Assembly: GCA_032622095.1 (NCBI GenBank)
Contig: CP136061.1
Location: 128,106,754 to 128,170,753 of the forward strand
Direction: 5' to 3'
Source of the DNA: Siphonodentalium dalli
Lineage: Eukaryota > Mollusca > Scaphopoda > Gadilida > Siphonodentaliidae
DNA: 64,000 nt
The notes below the pieces were generated by a model that searched no databases, was not told where the DNA came from, and worked only from the letters and a program-made list of their open reading frames with translations. Positions 55,050-64,000 of this stretch are shown here, piece by piece. Numbering within the stretch: the stretch's first letter is position 1; every line of letters begins with the position of its first letter. Both the position numbers and the translations under genes were made by a program.

Positions 55050-55535
55050 TTAAAGGTACTCAATCCGATCAGAGGGTCCTATATTACTATTTCTTTGGCT
55101 TTGGGGGTAAAAAATAATTGATTCGAGTCGAGGAACCTACCAATCAACGCTCAGGGTGATCAGATATCAATATTTGAACTTTTGAAGTTTCGTTATTTCT
55201 ATTTTTTCTGGCCCAGAACACAGTCAAAACTGCGTTATTATTACCACTTGATTTTAGAGTTATCCATCCTTGTCTGTTTGCATAGTGTTTTGGTGTACAC
55301 ATCTCGAGCAGATTACAAAGTTAAGGGCAATTATTAGTACTCATCTCGAGAAAATAACAAATTTCAAAAATCAATATCTAATAACTCTGAGCTTTGTTTG
55401 ATGGGTTCTTCGACTCGAATCAAATATTTTTTACCTCCAAAGCCAAATAAATAGTAATATAGGATCCCCTGATCGGATTGTTGTTGTTGGAATCTGTTGA
55501 GATGGGGACCCTCTGATCGGATTGAGTACCTTTAA
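55050..55535 (-). repeat. right arm of the TTAA transposon
   Basis: This is the inverted copy of the unit at 51515-51992, with the same landmarks in reverse order and a few small indels. It is bounded by TTAA at both 55050-55053 and 55532-55535. Confidence 0.75.
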
Positions 55536-56030
55536 TGTGTGCCAATATTACTGCATGACCGCTAAGTTTGGTAGTTGTGTGGATCATGTGATGAATCTCT
55601 ACTCTGGCGTTCTAGCGAACGCACGTGGAGATAATATGTAGTACAACACTTGGGAACTTTTGTTTTATATTCTGACCCGTATTGACAGGGAACATTATAG
55701 CACCGTTCGAACAAACAAGGCAGGAAATATATTTCTTTGTCGATACTTGTTCCTCAATAGTCTACTTCACATGTGTGGATGGTCCCCAGCTCGAGATCGC
55801 ATGCTTTTCTGTAATTTTTGTGAGCCAATATCACAATACACTTTGAATTCATTACCCATGTGCAATTCCATAATTGTAAACGATGCAAAGCAAAAATCTC
55901 TCACAAAGTCACTTAAATCTTGCGATTTCGAGTTGAAGGTACCTACAAGTGGATACTAGGGCAGTGAAATACATTATTTTAAGGAACGGGTCGTAACTAA
56001 GAAATACATTGCCCGCAATATTTTTTAGGC
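55536..56030 (+). other. unassigned sequence with a 99-codon frame
   Basis: The frame 55660-55959 (HMCGWSPARDRMLFCNFCEP) has some protein character but no recognised domain. Confidence 0.25.
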
Positions 56031-56035
56031 CGTGG

Positions 56036-56228
56036 CTAAAGAACGGTATACCGCTCTTTAGTACCAAACGCTAAAGAGTGGTATACCGCGCTTTAGCTAT
56101 ATGGGCCTGATACGCTAATTAACGGTATACCGCCCTTTAGCGTTTGGTGCTAAAGAACGGTATACTGCTCTTTAGTGACAAACGCTAAAGAGCGGTATAC
56201 CGCGCTTTAGCTATATGGGCCTGATACG
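56036..56228. repeat. cluster of five GAGCGGTATACCGCTC palindromes
   Basis: CTAAAGA(G/A)CGGTATACCG plus its inverse occurs at 56036-56061, 56071-56096, 56115-56140, 56150-56175 and 56184-56210. Two units of about 80 bp end in TTTAGCTATATGGGCCTGAT then ACGC. Confidence 0.9.
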
Positions 56229-59200
56229 CCATGCTGTCTGGTATCAGTACGGCTGACTCATGTTTAGACGTTTCCGGTTTCGTCGCAAAGACAGAAACTC
56301 GACGGTATACAACCGACTAAAATGCTTGATTTTAGATGTTCAGACTGTCGTACCATAATGGAATATTGGCAGGATATGTTAACAGTGCACAGGAAACTAA
56401 CCAGAGTTATATAATGTCATACTTTGTTAGATTATAGCACAATTGAATCGAGAATTTTGCATATTTTTGTGCAAAAATTCGCTTTCAAATCCGTTTTACA
56501 AGTGCTTTATCCTTTTAAAATTATAACCTTGCAGGTCATATATAATTCGTAATGTTTATCAGACAATAATCCGTAACCATTTGTCCATTCGGGTGTGTTG
56601 TATAGTAGAAAAAAGTATATTTTGGATGGTCGGTTTAGAATGCAGCTAGTGTACGGTTGATCAGCATTTTTGAACATTCTCATCTATTGCAATCTCAATG
56701 GGCTATTCCGCACGATTAAGGGGCCGATAGAATAAATCTTGTGAAATCAGGTAGACAATTCCAATCTTTCGTCAATATTGTTTTGCGTTTGGGTGTAAGT
56801 GGCACGATTACCCACTGGCAGACTTTCAGAAACGGTTCCACGGAGGAGTTGTGTATTCCAAATGTTAACATGCTCACAATTGAACTACATATATATAGAT
56901 TAAGTATCATGTTCAGGTATAGTAAGATTCATTGCCAAATTGTGCAAGTATATACAGTCTATGAAAACTCAACTGTTCACGTTCACTATATTTTAGCACA
57001 CATGCGTTATTTATATAGTCAGAGTCTTATCTATTTATGTATTTATTTATTCTGTGTGCGCGTTTGTGGCAACCACAAATAATCAATCATAGATTTTTCT
57101 TACCTGTGAACAAAACGAAAACAAACAGAACATGCGTGGACCAAAAATCAGAAAACATGAAACAAAACTGTAAAAAGATAAAACATAAACTGCACGATAT
57201 ATATAGTGTTCTCTTAATCCGCAAAGCCACGACAGGACCATACAATAGGCTATTTTTTTCTAGTAGAATACAAAACGTAGACAATTAAATAATGAGTTCA
57301 ATTCATATTTGAAAACAATTGCATGGTCAGATATATAGTTTTAGTGTTCAAGATATTTTTAAACGTGTATAGTAAATTTAAACATGCAGCATTTTAACAT
57401 TTTCGGCTTTGTATTGGACCCCTATAGTGGTCCGATACGACCGTAAGGATGGAGAGAACACTATACTCGTAAACAAACCGAAGATAAAAATCATAATAAT
57501 CAACTATTGGTCGCCCAGTAAAGGCTCGTCCACAGACGTGCGTAATGCATGCGTGTACACGTAAGGGTGCGTATATAATGGCTGATCGATGGCTTTAATT
57601 ATTTACATGCAATATAGTACACATTTAGCTGAGACTCATATAGATGATTTTGGTACTAAAATGACCACAATAATATAGCCGAAACATCGAAATAAAAAAA
57701 TCAGACATGAGGCAGCAAACTTCTTCAATGTTGATGTAACTGTGCACGAGGGGGGTGGGGTGTGATTACTAGTACCTCGCGAAACTTATTTGGAACAAAT
57801 AAAACTATCGTCATCAACTTATATTGACAAATATGTGTGAAGGAGATACCTGTTTTATCAGTAATGTAAATAAACCCCTTAAATGTATGTTGTACAGACT
57901 GACCAACTTGTCAGAGCATGGGACGGTATAGCCAAGTTTGGCAATTTATGGTAAAAGGTGCACCCAGGCAAATCACATTGACCCCTTGTGTTAATTTTGG
58001 TATCAACATGAGCGTAAATATATCCCCGACGAATTTAGTTAATAAAATGCGACATGAGGCAGCAAACTTCGACACAAAATTGATGTAACCGGTTACCGGG
58101 GGTGTTTGTTGACATCAGAGTTTCCAAATATCCAAGCTACAAAAACATGATTTCGCACTATTTAACTTATTGCCGTTGATCGGGGTTAGTCGATTCCTGT
58201 GAATAACACTCTATTCAATTTGATTGAGTAGTTGTCAAAGTTATATACTTGCGTCTTGTATTATTAAAGTAAGAAAAACGTACCGATGTTGAAATGTGCT
58301 TTTCTATTTTAAAACAATGTCTCACAAACCGGAAACACAATTCAAAATTCCACTTTCTGTTTAGCCTATCCCTGTCCCTACGGGCGTGTAGCTGGAGTTG
58401 GGACAGGGTACCAGTCTATTGTGCACTGCACACAACCAAGGATCATAAATAACAGGATGGCTCACCCAATCATATTTGTGTAATCGTCTTGGTAGAGTTA
58501 TCGATCCTCCTGGTAGGACAGGCGCCGTATTTGAAATGGTAAATACACGAGGAATACAGAAATCGAATGAATGTTTTTTGTATCAAATGACTCACCGGCC
58601 ACCTAGAGCCTGTATAGGTAAACTGAAGTGATCTATATATTCACCGAGTATTAATCTTGGTGATTGTTACGTTTATATCATTTTAATAACGGTTGTTGAC
58701 TTTATTCTGATTTATTTTAATCGATCTGTCAGTGTCAAATTCCGACGAATACGAGTGAATGGAAATACTGGTACATCGTTTTTGGTCAACATTCTCAACC
58801 AAAAGCAAGGAAAACTACCCAGCCACTTTTATAACTGAGAAAATACGTCGTTTATATTCAATCCTTGCGTACTATAGTTGTTATTTTTGTTTTGTTGCAA
58901 CTTTTAAAGAATTTTTTAACTTTTATTTTTGTTTACATTTTTACGTTGTCTTTAAATTTGTCTGCAGTCTGTGTCAGCGTTTGTGTGGGCGCAGTGTGCC
59001 TGCATAATTATGTGGCACTGTGAATATTGGTTTAGTACATGGAAATTTCAAATTCGTCCTTTCACTTTTTATCTTATTTGTAGAACTCATCTATTGTGAT
59101 CACAAATCTGAACACCTTTTTTTCTTCAGTTTAGTTACTAGGCTAATTATTGTTTGAATTATAGACATTTTTGTACCTAAAAAAAATGTCATCAAATTTA

Positions 59201-59489
59201 GATGGACACTCCATTTGTATTTATTCAACCTGAATCTTCCACTTTTACATGGTAGTGTTCCCCAAATCAACACAATTCATATTATCTGCATGCAGTTGCA
59301 ATAGAGCATTTCTAAAGTTATGTGTTCAATTGTCCAATCAGAAATATTAGGCCATGTCAAATTATATGGTGATATTATCAGCTGGAGAACATGTCCCCCC
59401 CTCCCCCCAAAAAATATGTTGATTCTTTCATGCAGTACAGCCTACCGGTATGGTCAACTTAGTCAAAGTTGTCATTGTTACATGGGCAT
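56229..59489. other. 3.2 kb unassigned sequence
   Basis: GACATGAGGCAGCAAACTTC with GATGTAAC downstream is repeated near 57703 and 58047. Frames of 60-113 codons (56741-57082, 57037-57288, 58759-59007) show no family character. No gene is supported. Confidence 0.35.
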
Positions 59490-59498
59490 CGCATTAAT

Positions 59499-59882
59499 GC
59501 TGAATAGGTCACTCTCACCGGTTTTCTATGATAAAGTTACACAGGTTCCTGAAATTGTGATAAAGTTACCCAGGTTGGAGAAGAATGTGATAAAGTTACC
59601 CAGGTTAATAATAGTTCATGTTTAGCAACAAATTATTGATTTTTTGTGATCAAAATGACGAGCTACAGTACTAATATGTCTTAATTTATGCTTGATAAGG
59701 GCTATTACTTGCCAAAACTGAACAATATTTCCCTCTGTCACTTTTAAATCGAGTTGATATTGTGAGATTTGCTTAACCTGGGTAACTTTATCACAATTCT
59801 CACCAACCTGGGTAACTTTATCACAAAATTAGGAACCTGGGTAACTTTATCACAGAAAACCGGTGAGAGTGACCTATTCAGC
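59499..59882. mobile_element. 384-bp MITE with 9-bp target duplication (MULE-like)
   Basis: Inverted arms of about 108 bp start GCTGAATAGGTCACTCTCAC and each hold three copies of GTGATAAAGTTACCCAGGTT. Flanks CGCATTAAT (59490-59498) and CGCATGAAT (59883-59891) differ at one base. A 9-bp duplication fits Mutator-like elements (inference). Confidence 0.75.
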
Positions 59883-59891
59883 CGCATGAAT

Positions 59892-61984
59892 AGGAAATGT
59901 CATATTTGATATCTTGTAACTCAGTCAGTATATTCATCCCCTCACACCTTGATATTTGCACAACATATTAATTCATATGACACATTAATGATTAAGTTGA
60001 TTAACTGTTGATCTGTTGTGAAGCAATTTCTCTTATTATATGTAAAATATGCTAAATGATTGCCCTATCATGACATGCATGGGTTCTTGGAATCCACTTA
60101 ATTTGACATTTGTAAAAATGTATTGACCAAGTTTTTTTTTTAGCATTTGTTCTAGTTTCTGTATGTACATGTACTATTAGTATTTCACTATAAATTCATT
60201 GATATATATCATATAATGACATATTAGGCATTAATTACCCTTCAAATAATGGTACGCATAATAAGTGTAGATTGATATCTGTCATTTGGGAATATTTCAT
60301 CATTTACAATATACTTATTTAATTTAATATAATGCTTTTGCACCGGTACATGTATTCATACTCATAGTATTTTTTTTTATCAAAATGCAATATGGGAGTT
60401 ATGGGAGACAAAATTCAAATTTTCAGTAATGACAATCAACATGCGCAATTCCATCACAGGAATCCGGGAATTTTGTTTTAAATTTTATTATATTATTTTA
60501 TATATAAATTAAAAAAATACCCGGGGGTGGTAACTTAATCTAATTTAATTATGGTTAAGTCAAGAAGTGCAATTCATTTGCACTTATAGTGAACGGTAAA
60601 TCTATAAATCCATAATTGTGTAGTGGGATGCCAAATTCCATTAGGCTTAAGTGTAATGGAAATCTGAATTACACTTAACTTAAGCGTAATATTAATAAGA
60701 TATTAAATATGAATTACGCCTCCTACATATTTGAAATACGCTTAAGCGTAATTGAGATATAAATGCTTAAAAATAATTGGGTTTTCTGATCTTCATACAT
60801 GTGCATTGAATAAAATGTTGTATAATCTAAAATGGTATCATTGTGAGCGATGCCTGACTAGACCTAGATCATTTTGAGGAATTATTTTTGAGTCAATTTA
60901 ATGACATGAGATATGTAAAAGTTTTCCAGTGTGTCAGCTGGACTTTGAGTTTGAAGTGTAGCACTTGGTTATAATAATAGACTTACTAGTAATATTAGTT
61001 ATATATACTCTATTATATTAGTTCATGATTGATCTATCCAGTTTCCAGCCTGGTAAATGGACTTAAGATAATTGGGATGGTAGAACTGCTGCAAGTAAAG
61101 TTAGTAATGAATAATGGTAATATGGTACTGGTACTGTGGTAGGCCTATAGTATAGGCTATAATATGTCCCTATGGCTATGCCTATGGCCGGTTCATAAAA
61201 TCAGTAAAAAAAACAAACTATTTTGGCTAAATTTTGATTTAAGTTCTATAAATGACTTGTCAATGCCATATATTATAATTCAGATACGCATGTAGTTATA
61301 TATTATAGTACTAAAAAAATACAAACAAAAAAAGTTCAGTTGTATACAAATTGACATTGACAGCGAATTTGGGTGATGCTTTTCATCGTTTTAACCAGTT
61401 TTAACTGGACATTAGTAGTAACTTTCCCCAGAAAGTTCAATATAGAGTAGGTCAATGCGTATTGTTTATGGAAATATCGACAAAATAGGGAACATTTGGT
61501 TTAAATGTTGTTTTAAAATGATTTTTGGACGGGAGAAATGAGCAACTCTATAGAATTCGATAGTGTATCCATAGACGCATTTCTCGTTTTAACCTGCCGA
61601 CCGCAAGAGGGCGCTGCGGCGGTACGCATTACAATAGAACCAATGGGAAGTGAACCTTCCCGTTATTTAAGTTATTTAAGTTCCCTGACACAACGTCAAC
61701 ATGCAGACGACGTCGTGTGAAGATCATTAACTCTAAAAAAAATGTGAGACTCTAATTCGGAGGGTATGTTAAACATGTATTACTATAATGCTTACCTGTC
61801 TTGTCTGTAAATGTTTTGGTAGATATTAATCTTCTTTTCAAGATAAATGTAGAAATGAATGAATGTGCCGTTCTTTGTCGTCTGAATCTTTGGAACAATT
61901 TTGAACGACAGAGGGCGCAATTTAATAGGTCGTGTTATGTAATTTTGTTTTTATTTTTTTATTTATATTTTCTTCTTTATGATA
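59892..61984. other. 2.1 kb mostly unassigned
   Basis: CTTAAG-type palindromes (ACGCTTAAGCGTAATT) occur at 60645-60760, related to those at 20.5 and 27.5 kb. A 60-codon frame at 61538-61720 and a 65-codon frame at 61801-61998 are not recognised. Confidence 0.35.
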
Positions 61985-61986
61985 TA

Positions 61987-63380
61987 CTAGCAGGTTAGCC
62001 CGCCACTGGCGGCGTTGGTCCGAAACATGACATTTTTTTCGCTTTTCAATGAGTTAATCGTGCCTTTTTAAGAGAAATTATTGTACCCTCCCTAAAAGAG
62101 GTATGATTTAAGGTACATCGGGCGGAAAAAAAACTGACCCGATGATGTCGTTGTTGTTGGCATTCAGGGCTTCGGGTCGTTGTTGTTGGCATCACGGCTC
62201 GGGGCTACCCGAAAAATCTCACATTGCCGTATAGGGAAAATAGGATTGCGTGTATTTAGTAATTTTAACTAATTATTTTCTCGCCAACAATGTCGTTGTT
62301 GTTGATATTTACGGCTTGGGGGCTATTTTCTCGCCAACAATGTCGTTGGCGTTCACGGTTTGGGGCAGTGGAAGTCCCGTCAGATTCGGGACGTATCGTA
62401 TATAGTGCCTCGGATTCACTTAAAAAACTGACCCGATGATGTCGTTGTTGTTGGCATCCAGGGCTTCGGGTCGTTGCTGTTGGCATCACGGCTCGGGGCT
62501 ACCCGAAAAATCTCACATTGCCGTATAGGGAAACTAGGATTGCGTGTATTTAGTAATTTTAACTAATTATTTTCTCGCCAACAATGTCGTTGTTGTTGAT
62601 ATTTACGGCTTGGGGCTATTTTCTCGCCAACAATGTCGTTGGCGTTCACGGTTTGGGGCAGTGGAAGTCCCGTCAGATTCGGGACGTATCGCAGTGCCTC
62701 GGATTCACTTAAAAATTCTGCCTTTTAATCAAGAGAAATTATGGTACCCGTCCCTAAAAGAGGTATGATTTAAGGTGACCCGATGAAATTCTCCCCCCCT
62801 TCATAAGAACGATAGACATAAGAATCACACAACACGCATTTTTTGTTTTTCAATGAGTTAATTCTGCCTTTTTAATCAAGAGAAATTATGGTACCCGTCC
62901 CTAAAAGAGGTATGCTTTAAGGTAACCCGATGAAATTACCCCCCCCCCTCCTAAGAACGACAGACATAAGAATCACACGACACGCATTTGTTGTTTTGCA
63001 ATGAGTTAATTCTGCCTTTTTAATCAAGATAAATGCATTCCGCCGTTCCGATGCGTTTTGCATCCGTAGTTTCGTACGCATAGGTGACCGTTTAGCAACG
63101 CCGATGGCAATAAAGAGCGTTACTCGGTTAACAACGCCAAATTTGGTCAATATAAAGAGCGTGACTTTCTTAACCCCTGCGGTGCCGAGGACGGTGATTT
63201 TGATGATTGGGAGTGGAGAACGGGTGTTCTGAGCTTCTCGAAAACGCCACGACGACGATTCCTGTGGGTTTTTTTCCCTTAGATGGGAAGTTTGAGCCCA
63301 ATCGGTCCAGCCGTTTTCGAGTCTATAAAGGACGCATATATCTATATATTTATATACGGAGTTCTCAAAATATATAGTAG
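61987..63380 (+). mobile_element. 1.4-kb ACTAGCAGGTTAGCCCG element with internal duplications
   Basis: It starts ACTAGCAGGTTAGCCCGCCA and ends GTCCAGCCGTTTTCGAGTCT, then ATATATAGTAG, directly followed by a second start at 63381. Internal tandem copies: 62131-62426 and 62427-62714 (about 290 bp) and 62715-62870 and 62871-63025 (about 160 bp). Confidence 0.55.
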
Positions 63381-64000
63381 ACTAGCAGGTTAGCCCGCCA
63401 CTGGCGTGGTTCGTCTCATGGCTTTGTTCGAAAAAGCAATTTCCGAGACACGTATGCTGCACCTAGGTGTACAATTTCGTCGATATCAGCGAGTTTTACC
63501 CGATTTGACCTTGAATTGATCAGTAGGCTTCAATATGCGACACGGCAATTGACTACCGCGCGTGGGCCACGGACTGCCGTAACAGTTGATAACATGTTCA
63601 CATTCGGCGGATCGGGCACTGCGGTCAGTCAACAAACATAACGCGCACGCTATAACTCCGGTATCACTAACGTACGCGGCATTTGAAGGGTCAAGTTAAC
63701 TTCCGCCTGGATCCACGTGGCGTGACGTAATTCACAACCACGTGTATTTACCTCGAAAGTGTTAAAATTGCGCGACCGCGACACACACAATGGCCCGATA
63801 ATGGGCACGCGTTCCCTGGCATTTCCCAGGAGATATTCATTGGGAGGTCAAGTGACCAATTTTGAAATTTGCTGGTCGCATTCGTCTGTAGGTCTGAGGA
63901 ATTCTCGGCTAGATATTGTTACCAACATGACATATTTAAATTAATCCCGCCGTGCACCCCACACCAACGCGACATATGATGCGTTCTAAAAATAGGTCGA
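63381..64000 (+). mobile_element. second ACTAGCAGGTTAGCCCG copy, running off the window
   Basis: It repeats ACTAGCAGGTTAGCCCGCCA then CTGGCG. Further on, TTTTACCCGATTTGACCTTG recalls the unit at 48746. The right end is not in the window. Confidence 0.45.

Larger units (their letters stand above)
51519..55531. mobile_element. about 4.0 kb DNA transposon with long inverted arms and TTAA target sites
   Basis: The ends are AGGTACTCAATCCGA... and the reverse complement, each preceded or followed by TTAA (51515-51518 and 55532-55535). Arms of about 475 bp (51519-51988 and 55054-55531) are near-identical inverted copies by eye. The transposase pseudogene lies between them on the - strand. Each arm is also bounded by TTAA on its inner side, so two separate MITE insertions flanking the gene is the alternative reading. 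Confidence 0.65.

Overview
This is a eukaryotic (metazoan) nuclear window: AT-rich, gene-poor, with GT-AG introns and packed with repeats. Nothing in it looks prokaryotic. Several repeats end in the TAGCTC...GGTGAGCTAAAA and GACGGACGGACGGACG signatures that I associate with mollusc and other lophotrochozoan genomes. A bivalve or gastropod mollusc is therefore my best guess, by memory of repeat style only.

One host gene is clear. It is a three-exon NDUFB11 homologue (mitochondrial complex I, beta subcomplex) on the + strand, with coding exons at 10760-10972, 17216-17349 and 22875-23025, encoding 165 residues. Its two introns (6.2 and 5.5 kb) consist almost entirely of nested mobile elements. 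A MITE ends only 24 bp before the last exon, and another repeat lies in the likely 3' UTR.

The second real coding sequence is a dead DNA transposase on the - strand at 52037-54598. It has a basic N-terminus, a Cys-rich region, a DDE-like core and a C-terminal PHD finger. It is broken by three in-frame stops and two frameshifts, and its presumed second catalytic Asp is Tyr. Long inverted arms (about 475 bp) with TTAA target sites flank it, giving an element of about 4.0 kb at 51519-55531.

Layout. 1-5.2 kb: degenerate 145-150 bp tandem repeats, a TTAA MITE and a duplicated 0.5 kb repeat. 5.2-10.7 kb: mostly unassigned, with a 1.4 kb TIR element and a SINE-like unit. 10.7-23.8 kb: NDUFB11 and its intronic elements. 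23.8-30 kb: MITEs, C-tract repeats and CTTAAG palindromes. 30-36 kb: a puzzling locus with 380-bp tandem repeats and a degenerate repetitive coding-like stretch split by an array of GATATC palindromes. 36-38 kb: tandem repeats. 39-41 kb: inverted arrays of a 15-mer. 42.4-47.4 kb: a 5 kb element with 1.4 kb inverted arms built from GATGGCGGCC subrepeats. 48-51.5 kb: a degraded reading frame, a hairpin and MITEs. 51.5-55.5 kb: the transposon. 56-64 kb: a GTATAC palindrome cluster, a MITE with a near-perfect 9-bp duplication, and tandem duplications.

The DNA elements can be read by their ends: target duplications of TTAA, 8 bp, 9 bp and 13 bp are visible, and three insertions have an uninterrupted related sequence in the same window. 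Element superfamily names are inferences from ends and target duplications. No database search was possible.
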